Shown: in pieces, positions 1 through 11,200 of the stretch
How positions within the stretch are numbered: position 1 is the first letter of the stretch
Layout of the letters: each line of letters starts with the position of its first letter
Assembly: GCA_021030915.1 (NCBI GenBank)
Contig: JAGEMR010000078.1
Span: forward strand, 80,860 to 144,859
Length of the DNA stretch: 64,000 bases
Reading direction: 5' to 3'
Source: Astrothelium macrocarpum
Lineage: Eukaryota; Ascomycota; Dothideomycetes; Trypetheliales; Trypetheliaceae
Made by a program: the position numbers and the translations under genes
The notes under the pieces: generated by a model
Database searches by the model: none
Seen by the model: the letters and a program-made list of their open reading frames with translations, nothing else
Told to the model about the DNA's origin: nothing

Positions 1-574
1 AATCCCCGCTCCGGCCACTTCTGCTGCTCCCGAACCATCAACGCCCACCGACATCCAAGTTCCCGAAATGTCGCAAGCCACCCAGCCCCATGCTCTTCCC
101 ATCCCACCCGCTTACACAGGCAACACCGAAGACCTCTACTCCCTCACTCCCGCTGGCGCCCAAACGCCCACTTCTCTCTCCTTCATCACCTCTCCCTCCG
201 CTTCACGTCCCGCTTCTCCACACTCCTCTTCCTTCTCTGACACATTTTCCGCCTTCACCCCGTCCCATGCAGCTTCTACTCCCTTTGACGAGCCGGCCGA
301 GCTCGAGCTCTCCCCCGCCGCCGCCCACCAATCTCCCAACGCCAATCACCCGGTCGTCCTGGCCATCTCCCCGCTTGGCGAACGCAGCGAAGCCGAAGCC
401 ATGGCGCGTCCGGAGGAGGAGATGAGCGAAGTGAGCGGGTGGAGCGAAGTCGAGGCTGGTGGCGGTGGAGTGTCGACGCCGGGGGACTGGACCGATGTGG
501 AGAGTGAAGCCGAGGGGATGAGTGAGGACGGCGGGCATGTGCAGGTGCGAAGTGGAGGGCAAGCGAGATTGTAA
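1..574 (+). CDS. C-terminal part of a low-complexity acidic protein (5' end outside window)
   Basis: The reading frame is open from base 2 to the TAA at 572-574. It has no stop upstream of the ATG at 68, so the gene probably begins before the window and only the last ~190 residues are seen. The visible part is rich in Ser, Thr, Pro and Ala, including a run of serines. It turns acidic near the end, with several Glu/Asp-rich patches and glycine stretches. No domain, signal peptide or membrane segment is visible, so the product stays unnamed. The composition suggests a disordered tail. Codon use is C-rich at third positions, as in neighbouring genes, which supports real coding. It ends 426 bases before the PMS1 stop, tail to tail. 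Confidence 0.6.
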   Translation, partial: IPAPATSAAPEPSTPTDIQVPEMSQATQPHALPIPPAYTGNTEDLYSLTPAGAQTPTSLSFITSPSASRPASPHSSSFSDTFSAFTPSHAASTPFDEPAELELSPAAAHQSPNANHPVVLAISPLGERSEAEAMARPEEEMSEVSGWSEVEAGGGGVSTPGDWTDVESEAEGMSEDGGHVQVRSGGQARL

Positions 575-1000
575 TTAGTGAGGGGTAATTGGTGCCGTAC
601 GTGTGTGGATCTTCCCCCTTCGGCTGAAATCGTATTTAACAATATTACTGGGGCTGGAGTTCAATATGGAGATGGGGTTGGGGATTGGTTATTTCGGTCG
701 ATGCAGGATCACACATATCGACAGCGTGCGAAGCATATACCATGTACAAATCCATGTGCTGCATTTAGATAGTAGTCGCCCTGGATTCTCAATGCTTTTT
801 GATTTTTTACTTCTTCCAACGCGAATACTGTGTTTGATGACCAAACCGCTGTTCGTACCTATCTTTCTTTTGAATCAGGATCTATTCCGAAATCCAGCAT
901 GTAGAGATGTTAATGAGCGCTGCATGTGCGTCGTGTATCATCCCACCACGTCCCATCTTAGATCTTAAGAAATCCGAGCGCATTAGCAACATATATCTTC
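575..1000. other. Convergent 3' intergenic region, no gene seen
   Basis: This is the space between the first gene's stop and the PMS1 stop, which face each other. Only short ORFs without recognisable content occur. It most likely holds the two 3' untranslated regions. Confidence 0.5.
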
Positions 1001-4000
1001 TCAAAATTTGTCTTCGTCCTCTTCCGTCCACTCATTTCCGGTGGCTCCATACACAACCGGCTCCATGTCGCTCTTCCTCTCCTTCTTTCCTTTCAAATAC
1101 CCCATCCAATCAGTCTCACCTCTCTTCTCCTCTCCCAGTCCCCTCAATCCGTCACCCTCCCTCCATCCTTCCCACTCCCTTAATCCCGCCAAATGTCTCA
1201 TTGTGGGCCTCCCATGCGGACAATTCCACGGCTTGTCCAATCCTCCAAGGTGCCGCACGACCCGTTGCATTTGCGGCAATGTTAGCGTCCGACCGACCAT
1301 GATACTGCCACGACAAGCGCGCATGGCGAACATCTTGCGGACTTTGCTGGGTCGCGGAATGTCGACGCCGTCGGTGGATTTGCCAGAGTTGGCCTTGTGC
1401 AGAGCATCGAGAGCAGAGGTGAAGGTCGTGAAGGCGGCGTGGGTGGATGTGATAGAACCGTGCCATTCGCGAAGCAGAACGAGAAGCTCTTCGAGATCCG
1501 CGAGGGTAAAGGTGACTTCGCGACTTACAGGCAGGCTAAGAAGCTTGGCCCGTCGGCCGACAGGGATGTCCTCTGCATCGGTGTCGACATGGACCAGGAA
1601 TCCGTTGCGAGCGAGGGCCTCAGGATGGTCAAGGATGGTGTCCTCATCGATGGCAGTCAGTTCGAGATTAAGGGGATGGACAAGACGCTGGTTCTGCACA
1701 ATGGTGGTGCGCTGGAGACGCTCGAAATTGTACTTTTCGTCCGACGCATGTTGATCAATGATGAAGAGCTCATCCGCAGTATCAGGGCTGGTGGACGGAC
1801 GCAAAGCGACAATGAAACCTAGATTGAATTGGCCAATGATTTGCATTCGATCAAAGTCGGATTTCGACACTGTGAGTGAAAGTCGTTCTTCCGCCGATTT
1901 TGAAGCTGCCTCCTGGTCGTCTGGTTTGGAGCCGTGAAGCTGAGAGTCAAGGGCCGCAAGTGCTGCAGCCAACCGATCTTGTTGCTGCTCAATGCGCCGA
2001 ACCGTGGTCTCGAGATTGCGAACCAGCGATAGTGTGGAGATTTTTTGATTTCGCCCTTTCAGAACTTGAAATGCACGCTTGAGATTATCTTCCGACGGCT
2101 TTGCGGAAGCTTCTTCAGCTTCCTGGATGAGCTTCTCTACTCTAGCCTCTTCGCGAGCTTTCTTTTCTGCTTCGTCAACGTAGTCTTCGTCTAGTGATTC
2201 ATCGCCACCACTAGCTTCAGGCAAGACTTCAGGATCCAACGTGTACGCATTGAGAAGATTGTCGTCAGTATCTCCCGAAGAGTCTGGTCGTTCCTGTCTC
2301 TGCCTGGACCCAGGATCATTGCCTTGTTCATTCATTTCATGCCTTTCTTCATCTGTGTCTTCACTAGTATCAAGTTCATCGTTTTGGTGGATTAATCGCT
2401 CTTCAACTCCGTTATCAGATTCATTCTCAGAGCCTGTCAGAAGTTTTGACTCAGATCCAGCCTCAGAATAGCTATTGCGTATGACATTCGGGATGAGACC
2501 TAGGTCTTCCTCAGCTGAATCATCTTCGATTTCCTCTTCGTTAGCTTGAGTACCAGGAGCAGAGAACGCTCTCAAGCTCTTCACAAACAGATTGACTGGT
2601 GAGCTCTTCATGCTTGAATTTTTAATGTAGTGTGAACGATTTCTCTTTGCAGAACTGCTTGGACCAATCGTTGTTGTTGTAGTGATGTCACCAATGGTAA
2701 TTGTAGCTTCTTCGACAGGCTTCCTCTTAGGTCGCATATGGTCGAAGGCATTCTGAACAGGACCTGGAGATGGTCTTCGTAGGCCGGTGTGAAGCGAAGG
2801 AATTGGTTCCTCAGGAGTCAAGAAAGCATCTGGCTCAAGAATTGATACTTTTCGTCCCTTTGCCTGCTGACTGGCTATTCTATCATTAAAATCCTGTACT
2901 GCATTTGGTATTCTGGGGGCCCCCACTGATGTGGAATGTTTGCCAGAACAATCATCGATGAAACCTCGATGGTTTTGTTCGACATCAGATTGATTATCGA
3001 CATCAGATACATGTTCAATGGGAATCTGACCGGCAACATCCCTTTTCGTCGCGCGAGGGCTGGCACATTCTGCACTGTTCTGTTTCTCATTCGACATGAC
3101 TTCATTTGGCGCTGACACATACACTGATCTGGCTTGAGGATTTGCATTGCGCTGGGCGAACTTCTCAATAAGACTCACTGGCTGCTCGCTCGGAGTACTC
3201 CAAGGATCTACGACGCTGCTACTGGTCTGTTGTGCTGCATCAATCTCGCCATCATCGTTTTCGGTAAATTCTCGTCCTGGTGATTTCCCCGGGCTTTGCT
3301 CGGTTACCTTGCCATCCTTGAGAGTCAAAGGCTTAAAAGCAAGGTTGTTTCGAGGTGGGAACTGAGACATCGGAACACTCTGGTCATGAGATTCAAACAA
3401 TTTAGTGAGGGAAATTTTGATGTTCTCCAACATTGCGGTCTGGTCGTGTAACAGAATCGACCGTTTATCCGGAGACACATTAACATCGTATGCGTTTGTG
3501 TCGAGCTTGATGTCCGCAAAGATAAAGGGAGATTGGGAGAGGTTGAATGATCTATAGACTTCATTGAAGGCTTTGGCGACCTGTGAAAGACCACATGGGC
3601 GTGAATTGACGAAAAACATTTGTCTGTCGGGAGTCTGACGACCCTCACCAAATACAGGACGTGAGATGTGACCAATGATGTGGACGTCCCTTGAAGCGAT
3701 ATCGTCTTGCGTGCTCCAATTCCGCGCGCCTTGAGTCGGCACGTTACTAGGTTCCAGTTCCAATTTCAGATCCAGTTCGATCAGTGCCGGCAAAGCCTTG
3801 GCGCCGTAGATATTGGCAATATTTTCCTTGGTGGTGGAGTTTGCCTTTGTTGAAAAGACATTTACTTTTTTGCCCTTGGCCATCTGATTGCTGATGGCAA
3901 AGCGGGTCCCAGTACTAATGCAAGCATATGCGTGCAAAAGATTCAACACTTTTCCATATTCTCTTTTGATGTTCTTCTCCAATTCCTTTCGCCGGACAGG

Positions 4001-4468
4001 TAAGTTCCGGAAAATGTCTTCGACAGTGACCGTGGTACCTTTTTGACTCGCAACAACAGAGGTTCCTTTCAGCTTGCCAGACGGCTCAAAGTCCAAGCGT
4101 GTCCCTTTGGGGCCATCCTTGTCCTGGGCGGTCCTGATATAAAATTTGGACAGGGCACATAACGAAGAGAGAGCTTCGCCCCGAAAGCCGAAAGTTTGCA
4201 GACAAGAGAGGTCTTCGTACGAGGACAGCTTTGACGTATAGTGCTTCAGGGCGATGGTCTCGTAGTTTTCCGAGTTGATTCCATCCCCATTGTCTTGAAC
4301 CTCGACGGAGTCCAAGCCATGGTTTTTGAAGCGCACCTCAATGGATGTTGCGTTGGCATCCAAGCTATTTTCTACAAGTTCTTTTACAACGGAACACAGA
4401 TCAACAATGACCTGGCCAGACTGGATTTGGTGGATAGAGCGGCCCTCGATGGGCTTGATGGTGGCCAT
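1001..4468 (-). CDS. pms1: DNA mismatch repair protein PMS1 (MutL family, endonuclease-type)
   Basis: This is one uninterrupted frame of 1155 residues. The frame is open to 4678, but the Met at 4468 begins the conserved MutL start (MATIKPIEG), so it was preferred. The N-terminal GHL ATPase is clear: E30 and N34 in the ELVENSLDAN helix, DNGDG at 59-63 and GFRGEAL at 94-100. A long acidic, low-complexity linker follows. Near residue 900 is the metal-binding endonuclease motif DQHASDEKYNFE, which fits DQHA(x)2E(x)4E, and the C-terminus has the ACR and CPHGRPT motifs. All the residues needed for MutL-alpha nicking are therefore present. By family knowledge it pairs with MLH1 and nicks the discontinuous strand during nuclear mismatch repair. 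It is transcribed divergently from the coiled-coil gene at 4700. Confidence 0.96.
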   Translation of the reverse strand: MATIKPIEGRSIHQIQSGQVIVDLCSVVKELVENSLDANATSIEVRFKNHGLDSVEVQDNGDGINSENYETIALKHYTSKLSSYEDLSCLQTFGFRGEALSSLCALSKFYIRTAQDKDGPKGTRLDFEPSGKLKGTSVVASQKGTTVTVEDIFRNLPVRRKELEKNIKREYGKVLNLLHAYACISTGTRFAISNQMAKGKKVNVFSTKANSTTKENIANIYGAKALPALIELDLKLELEPSNVPTQGARNWSTQDDIASRDVHIIGHISRPVFGEGRQTPDRQMFFVNSRPCGLSQVAKAFNEVYRSFNLSQSPFIFADIKLDTNAYDVNVSPDKRSILLHDQTAMLENIKISLTKLFESHDQSVPMSQFPPRNNLAFKPLTLKDGKVTEQSPGKSPGREFTENDDGEIDAAQQTSSSVVDPWSTPSEQPVSLIEKFAQRNANPQARSVYVSAPNEVMSNEKQNSAECASPRATKRDVAGQIPIEHVSDVDNQSDVEQNHRGFIDDCSGKHSTSVGAPRIPNAVQDFNDRIASQQAKGRKVSILEPDAFLTPEEPIPSLHTGLRRPSPGPVQNAFDHMRPKRKPVEEATITIGDITTTTTIGPSSSAKRNRSHYIKNSSMKSSPVNLFVKSLRAFSAPGTQANEEEIEDDSAEEDLGLIPNVIRNSYSEAGSESKLLTGSENESDNGVEERLIHQNDELDTSEDTDEERHEMNEQGNDPGSRQRQERPDSSGDTDDNLLNAYTLDPEVLPEASGGDESLDEDYVDEAEKKAREEARVEKLIQEAEEASAKPSEDNLKRAFQVLKGRNQKISTLSLVRNLETTVRRIEQQQDRLAAALAALDSQLHGSKPDDQEAASKSAEERLSLTVSKSDFDRMQIIGQFNLGFIVALRPSTSPDTADELFIIDQHASDEKYNFERLQRTTIVQNQRLVHPLNLELTAIDEDTILDHPEALARNGFLVHVDTDAEDIPVGRRAKLLSLPVSREVTFTLADLEELLVLLREWHGSITSTHAAFTTFTSALDALHKANSGKSTDGVDIPRPSKVRKMFAMRACRGSIMVGRTLTLPQMQRVVRHLGGLDKPWNCPHGRPTMRHLAGLREWEGWREGDGLRGLGEEKRGETDWMGYLKGKKERKSDMEPVVYGATGNEWTEEDEDKF

Positions 4469-4699
4469 GTCACGCCATGCTTGACGTGGGGAGAGCGAAG
4501 AGGGAACGCGACGTGGGACGCGTCTTTTCACGTATTCTGTCGCATGACTCCAAAGCGGGGACCCTCCCATACTGTCCCACCAAACCCTCCTCCTCCTCCA
4601 GACAATCTCTATCTGACACAAATTACCACTACTCCATTGCCGTCTTCTGCCCCATTTCTCTGATGCGGATGGAACCATATCGTGCCGGAATCTAGCATC
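4469..4699. promoter_or_regulatory. Short divergent promoter between pms1 and the coiled-coil gene
   Basis: These 231 bases separate two head-to-head start codons, so both promoters must lie here or reach into the neighbouring gene. The stretch has CT-rich runs around 4580-4660, as is common near fungal start sites. No specific binding site is claimed. Confidence 0.5.
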
Positions 4700-5806
4700 A
4701 TGGCCCCAGACCTCAACTCTCTTCCTCCATCGCGCTCTCCCTCCGGATCAAACAGCCCTCTCCAGCTACGACCCGCACAAAATTCGCCCGATGTACCTCG
4801 AGGTTCTTCCTCACCGCATTCGCCGCTCGCAACCGCCGCATCCATGAATGCCGCTGGCCTCAGCCAAGACTCGCGTCGTTCGTCTCGCCGACGATCCAGT
4901 CTCATGACCAACCTCAATCTCAACGACCCCACATCCACCCTGCCATCCAATGACCCACAGAGTCAACCCACTACCAGCGGCGCTGCATCCATTTCGCGCT
5001 CTCCAATACCCATGGCCACTGCTGACCCCCACCATCACCGCGCTCCGAGTCTTGGCGAGCTTCACCAAGAGCTGGAAGCCGAGCAGGAAGCCCAGGTCAA
5101 CCGTCTCCTCGTCATGATCCGGCAACAGCAAGCCCAGCTCGAGACGCTCCAGCGTTCCAGCCATTCCAACAGCAGTAACAACAACATCGGGAGTGGCGCC
5201 ACTGCCGTTGATGATAGCACTCCTACCTCCGAGCGTAGCTTTAGCATTACCCCATCTCAGGTCCAAGCGCAACCGTCGACCACCACGTTGTCGACTTCGA
5301 ACGTCCGTCCAACGTCTCCTCGCCACCGTGCCAGTCATGAACATCACCGGCGTCCTTCGCTCTCGCGGCAGTCCTCACGACGCTCGCATGCAAGCGTGAG
5401 TGGAGCTGGCTCGCGGACGGGGAGTCCCGCACGGCGCCCAATGTCGGGGGAGTCGGGTGTTGGAGAGCTCGCATCGACAGGACGGGATGAGAGTGCTTTC
5501 TATCAGACCGAGACGGCCATGTTGACGAGGGAGAACCACATGTTGAAGCAGCGGATTAGGGAGCTGGGTAAGTTTGACACACATGCTCGATGCGTTGACT
5601 CATTTTGGTCGGTGTCCATATGTAGAAATTGCTGACGGCCGTCAATAGAACGGCAGATTTCGGAACTGGCGGTGGGCGCGTCGACGTCGCCGAGTCCTGG
5701 CCCAACGTCAAGTCTCGCCGCGGCATCATCAGAGGCACGGGCTCCACCTAGCGGTGCAGCTGCAACGGGGACTTTAGGGGGTGACGGAGAGACCAAGGAA
5801 GACTGA
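4700..5806 (+). CDS. Conserved fungal coiled-coil protein of unknown function
   Basis: There are two exons, 4700-5567 and 5649-5806, giving 341 residues. The intron has a GTAAGT donor and a CAATAG acceptor. An upstream GTG at 4682 is in frame, but the ATG at 4700 gives the start MAPDLNSLPPSRSPSGSNSP, which looks like a conserved fungal N-terminus. Most of the protein is Ser/Pro/Arg-rich and probably disordered. There are two helical parts: residues ~120-155, rich in Glu, Gln and Leu, and ~275-300, where the intron joins LKQRIREL to ERQISELA in a heptad pattern. The second helix resembles a short leucine zipper, but no bZIP basic region was recognised. It may dimerise. The role is unknown. Confidence 0.75.
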
Positions 5807-6212
5807 GGTAATGACGCGGGCTTTATTGATAATGTGGATCTGACTCATTCTATATTGCGATGGCCAGGGACTGGAATTCCAGCTACCAAAAGTTTTATAG
5901 CGAGGTGTTAAGCGGATGACAGGATAGCTTGGCATCGACTGCAACACTTGTTGTGAAGTTGGCGTAAATTGTCTTTACTTTCCGTGACTCTCATGGGTCT
6001 CGGAAAGTTGAACTCTATTCCCAAAAAGATTATGTCCTTCTAGCAGAACCTATACCCATATCAAACCAGCTCTATGTTGGTCAAGTTGTTTGCTCTCAAT
6101 CATGTTCTCTCCCACTGCCCCTCTGCTAGACCATCGTACACAAAAGTTAACACCCAACGCATTAATTTACAGTACTGTTTTCCATCTATTTTCAAAACCA
6201 TAGTTGTACAAG
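5807..6212. other. Convergent intergenic region, no gene seen
   Basis: These 406 bases lie between the stops of the coiled-coil gene and mtc6. They are moderately AT-rich, with no ORF worth reporting. They probably contain the two 3' untranslated regions. Confidence 0.5.
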
Positions 6213-8270
6213 CTAACTCGGCACCCCCTCATAGTCCCACCCGCCTTCCCCCTTCCTCCGTCGTCTCCGCCTCGAGCTTTGCCGGTTCGCCGCACACTTG
6301 ACGAACATGGTCAACAAGCCCAGAAACAGCACGATCACGCCCGCCACCGTCGGCACGATAACCTGCCGCCGACGGTCCCCATCGTCCGAGGAAGCCAAGT
6401 ACGGGCACGTCTGATTTACACCTGCGACCCAGCAGCCCGCCTCATCGAGCGAGTTGAAGTTGACCCAGATGGTGCCGCGGCTAGGATCGTCAGCATTACT
6501 GGCGCCTGAGGACGCAAGAATGTCCGGGCGAGATGTGTTCAGGGCGTAGAGGAGGTAGGCGTTTTCCAGCGCGGTACGAGGCACGGCAAAGGTAGTGCCG
6601 GAGGGGCAGTTATCATCGACGTCAGTGTAGGTGCCGCGGTAGGAAGAGATATTCCAAGAGTATGGGTTCATGGTGGAGCGGCAAGCTGCATAGTATTGGC
6701 TTGTGCAATCAGCAACGTGCCAGCGTCCGGCGGGAGTTGATAGCGCGTTGAACGCAGCACAACGGAATTGGGTTGCCGCGGGTTGGTCGGAGAGTGAGGC
6801 ATAGTAGGGAGAGGACGTGGAGTTGATGGCGGGTTCTTCAGGTGCCCAGGACCAAATTGCCGAGTTGGCAAGTGACGCGTAAAATGGGACCGAGGTAACA
6901 TTGTCGGCAGTCGAGTTGAAGATTGATTGATTCAGAAGAGGAGAGAAGCCACAAGAGGTAAGATAAAACATGGACATGTTGGCAGTGGCAAGTGCAGAAA
7001 GTTCTCCCGAAGGAAATACGACATCGCTGCTGAAGGCCCATGAATTGTTGCTTTGACTAACATTCTCCGTTTTTGAGTCGAAGAAGCAGCCAGATTTAAG
7101 CTGACCCGTAGCTGAAAGCGACGTGACTGGAGTTTGTTGAATGTAGCCCGGGGCAAAGATTGTTGTGCTGTCTGCGTCAAGGTTATAACTGTTCATTTGA
7201 TCATCTATGGTGCCAAAAGAGATGAGGAGGCGACGAAACTTTTCCATTTCAACATAGGCCTCACAAGGCCAACCATCAGGGCTGATGTGGATACCACCTG
7301 GACCCTCCTCAGTCGTGAAGTAATCTGAATCTGGATAGTGTTCTTCGAGAACACTGTACCAAGATGCGTTGAGATTGCTTCTATCAGAGAATAGGACATT
7401 CGGCGTATAGAGATAAGAGGACAGATTTACGGACAGAACGTCACTTAGAAAATTGCCTGGGCCTGGCAGATCCAACTCATCGACCGTTTCAGTGGCACCT
7501 GTTGGGCTATCTAACGACGCAGCAGCATGGATGTCAAGCTGTAAATACTGCATGAAGGCCGACAAATTCGTGTCAGAGCCATCCAGATACTGGGATACGA
7601 TTTTGGCGAGCAAAGACAGCTGCATGCTCGAGGTGCACGAACATGGACCGAGCTGATACAGAGGTCCACTTGGAGAATTTATCGCAGATGGCAGGGGAGC
7701 CGTTGAACTTGCCGATGTGGGCGAGCTACTTGAGCTCTTCAACGTAGCCGGTCTCAAATCAGAGGCAGAACTAAAAGATCCAGCTGAATCTCTACCCGAT
7801 TTCGTAGTTGTGCTTAAGCTTGGTGTCGCTTGACGGGGCACAAGTCCTTTTGTGATTGATAAAGCTGGATTGGAGTCGTCTACCCTTGCTGCTTTAGTAG
7901 GGTTGCTTAACTGAACTGAGGAAATGCGTGCACTTGAGCTGGTAGGAGCTGGCGTGGTTGACGAGGGCAGGTTCCCACTGACAGAATCCGGAATTTGGAC
8001 AGGGCAAAGACTCCAGACGTGTCGAGAAGTGTCCCAATAGACATCAACAAGGAGCCTCCGGAATCCCATGGCAATTAGATTTGAGATGCATTTTTCGGCG
8101 AGATCATCTTCGTAGCGGCCCTGGCTAAAACAGGCTGCTGTCAAAGACACGGCTGGATTGGTCACGAAATTGATCGGAATCTGTTGAGATACATCTCTTT
8201 GAGCCAGCAGGGCCGTATTCCACGGAGGCACAGGCTCTGCATTGCTGTTTGGCACGAAATAGGATGACAT
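6213..8270 (-). CDS. mtc6: Maintenance of telomere capping protein 6 (Mtc6-like type I membrane protein)
   Basis: The frame is 685 residues from the ATG at 8270. It stays open a little further upstream (to 8324) but without another ATG. Family members usually begin with a secretion signal. The TTCCAG about 25 bases upstream of this ATG could be a splice acceptor, so a short 5' exon with the signal peptide may exist at 8330-8640. That exon was not resolved. Recognition rests on the N-terminal block (AQRDVSQQIPINFVTN, then CISNLIAMGFRRLLVDVYWD), the Cys-containing CSCTSSMQLS segment, many N-glycosylation sites, one membrane segment near residues 637-659 and a tail of consecutive arginines. The yeast MTC6 name comes from a genetic interaction with cdc13-1. 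The molecular activity is unknown. A lumenal glycoprotein topology is inferred. Confidence 0.85.
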   Translation of the reverse strand: MSSYFVPNSNAEPVPPWNTALLAQRDVSQQIPINFVTNPAVSLTAACFSQGRYEDDLAEKCISNLIAMGFRRLLVDVYWDTSRHVWSLCPVQIPDSVSGNLPSSTTPAPTSSSARISSVQLSNPTKAARVDDSNPALSITKGLVPRQATPSLSTTTKSGRDSAGSFSSASDLRPATLKSSSSSPTSASSTAPLPSAINSPSGPLYQLGPCSCTSSMQLSLLAKIVSQYLDGSDTNLSAFMQYLQLDIHAAASLDSPTGATETVDELDLPGPGNFLSDVLSVNLSSYLYTPNVLFSDRSNLNASWYSVLEEHYPDSDYFTTEEGPGGIHISPDGWPCEAYVEMEKFRRLLISFGTIDDQMNSYNLDADSTTIFAPGYIQQTPVTSLSATGQLKSGCFFDSKTENVSQSNNSWAFSSDVVFPSGELSALATANMSMFYLTSCGFSPLLNQSIFNSTADNVTSVPFYASLANSAIWSWAPEEPAINSTSSPYYASLSDQPAATQFRCAAFNALSTPAGRWHVADCTSQYYAACRSTMNPYSWNISSYRGTYTDVDDNCPSGTTFAVPRTALENAYLLYALNTSRPDILASSGASNADDPSRGTIWVNFNSLDEAGCWVAGVNQTCPYLASSDDGDRRRQVIVPTVAGVIVLFLGLLTMFVKCAANRQSSRRRRRRKGEGGWDYEGVPS

Positions 8271-11200
8271 CGATGGCACGACCCAAATCTTGGTGCTGGA
8301 ATCAGCGCATGATTGTGGGTTCAAAAGACATTCAACATGTATTGATTCAAATCAGAAAGACAAGAACAAGAGTAGGAGTTTGGATACGAGCTTCAGCTAC
8401 CCCATGTCCGAGCTTGACGCAGGGACATAATATTGTCAATCTGCCATGTTGAGATGGAAAACGCAGCGGGATGACCTGTAATCCTTTGCAAACTCTCGTT
8501 CCTGCTTTGCGCCTGCACTGACCTCGAATCCTGCCGTTGGATATGCCAAAATCAGTCGACTTTTCTCCGTTGTATTCAGTTTGGGTCAATTGTGTATTTT
8601 GTGTAGGAGGAGGAGCTTTTAAAAGCGACTCCAGAATGTCTCTCACGTGTGTAAGACAAGAGTACCAACTACGAATTTGGTTGCCGTTCGCTCAGGCATT
8701 GTGGAGGTGAAGGAACCCCATTGCCAGGTCTTTGGATTGAACTTCGGGCTGCTTGGTCTCCAAATATACCTCCAAAAAGGAATAGGTATTTCTTTCAATT
8801 TTCATTCTTTACTATGGAACCACAAGATTCAAAACAGCATCTATAATTTATTCCCATGGCTTCCTTGTTCGCTGAGGCGATCCCTTCCTGAGCAAAAAGA
8901 ATCTTCTGAGCAGAATCTATTGGAAAGCACTTAAATCCATGCAATGCATCTAAACAATCGCCAATAGCAGTCTCGTTGGTACTTTCTACAGATATCCTTT
9001 ACCGCAGACATGGTTCGACAGATGTTTGCATATCTGGAAGACTAGCCAAGTCACGTATGCAAGGGTATTCTACAAAGTCTCTCGGCCTTAAACACCAGGC
9101 TCTCTACAAACAAAGTAATGCAAGGACGAGAGAGCGGTGAAATAGAATGAATTCTTTTTTCTCACCGCATCTACGTCTACCTCAGACTTCTCTCGTCGAA
9201 GCTCCCACGCATCGTTGTGCTACTCGTTTCCCTCCCCCCAGTCGCTACCTTGCATACCAGGGTTCCGGGTTCTGATCGCGCCGATCTCCACTCAAACCGT
9301 TGTGGCGTTAAGCTCCGATCTCGCATTCTCCATGAACTCTCCCTTTCGGGGTGATTGCCAGGCAGCAGTGGTACCAGTCTCATCATTGATTCTGCAGTCG
9401 ACACGCTTTCGCTGGTTCGGGCACAACAGAGGTCTTCCGGGCCAATGCATTGCATCGACGCACGTTGCTGCAACGTGATGGGACTGAGATGGTCAGTATC
9501 AGTGGACTCTAGAACAAGGTTCTGGGTGCGCATGATCCGCGAAATTGGTACGGCAAGAATACGAGACCATGCATGAGAGGGTGAGGGGATGTTGGGAAAG
9601 GGAAACTGGTGACATTTGAGAGGGGCCGAAGTGGTGGTAGACAAGATAAGATCAGTCACTAAATGAGAAGGATCGTTGTAACACCTGCCCCCGGGAAAGT
9701 GAATGATGTATGCAGGAAATGCCCGATCATATCATGACCTGGAGGTAGGGCAATGCATTGTTACAAGCGACGTAAAGTGCCCTACTTTGCAAATTAGTAG
9801 CTGAGGATTTGCTCGCTCCGGGCGACAGTGTAAAGTCATCCAAGACTCGGCTGCGTAAGCGTTGCAGGCATGGCCAGTAGATATATGCCGTGACCGTTGA
9901 AATATTATCAGAGATATGCGTTCTGTGCCAGGCCAAATTGATAAGACGATCTATGTTATTACGTTTTGTCAAGTGCAAAACCGGGTCACGAGAACGCTGA
10001 ATCTGCAGGGAAGACCCGGTACCATGTCTTGAGCGTCTCAAAGGCCAGTAAGAGAGATAAAGCCCTGTTAGATTAGACGATGCCTGACTCCGCAGCCCAC
10101 GCAGAACCAGAGTCGAGAGAGAGCTTGCTCAACACCCCCAAAAACTCTTCGTTTCGGGTAAATGTAGAGACCTGGCACTTTTACCGACTTGGTAATACAA
10201 GCGCATCTTTCCAGATCCACGGAAACGGATGTTACAATTGACAGGCTTGTTCCGATCAGTGGCGCAAAGGCTTGAGTTTGTTGCTCTTGCATGGCTGCAC
10301 TCGCATGGTGATGTTGTTGAGAATTGACGAAAAGATGGTACAAAGTGTAGAGACTACGAAAATTTGACAAGAAGACAGACGGATGCAATGGAAAGCCACC
10401 ATCATGTCTCTGAGCCCGAGTACCAGGTTCAAGACGCTCAGTGCGGTTCTAAACACCGTCCTGGCAGCTGTCTTGCTTCGGGCGTAACCTACTAACGCAG
10501 TGGAACAAAAATTTGCTCCATTACCAGGGTCAACATGGAAACGGGCCGAGGTCCAATGAAGCTCCCTGCAGCAAGCCGTACCTGTAAACTTTTCACAAAA
10601 TTTTTGAGTGGCTTTCTGAAATAATCCCAGTCACGATGTCGATGGCCAGTGTGTCGTGAACATCAAACGTGCTCTCGGACCGTGCGCAAAAGGAAGGTTT
10701 GTCGGAATCGTGCATTCAAGCGGTGGAAACCCTTGCTCGGAGTTGGCCGTATGTAAAGCGGAGATTTGTTGCTGCTGTGTCTTTTCGCTGCATGCTATTC
10801 CAGCGAGAGCAAATGCAAGTATCATGTACCACGGAAAGGCACGCGAATGACGTAGCTGGACGAAGAAATCTGCATCTTGCCTGTTATTTGCCGCACAAAC
10901 CTTGTTGGATTTGCCTAGTACGCGTCTGATTCGAATGTACTTGGGGTAAAGAGTTGGGATTCGATGCAAAGTCCAACAGGGCCACAGATTTTTAATCTAG
11001 GCTCGTCTTACCCTTTTGATCCATATGCTCCAAAATAATCATGACGTCCGTTACCAGTCAAAAATCAATAAAGAAAAATTTGATGGCGAGTCATGTTGGC
11101 TTGCTATTTAGTTGCATTGTCAAAGTTCAGCTGCGATGTATCTCGGGGCAAGCCACGTTGGACTTCGGCTAATTTCCGCGTTCTCAGGTTGGGATGAATT

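Noticed and set aside
4469..4678. Upstream extension of PMS1 to the ATG at 4678
   Set aside because: The extra 70 residues are Arg/Trp-rich and unlike MutL proteins, while MATIKPIEG at 4468 is the family start.
9177..9659. 160-codon minus-strand ORF
   Set aside because: No recognisable motif, and rival frames on the plus strand cover the same bases.
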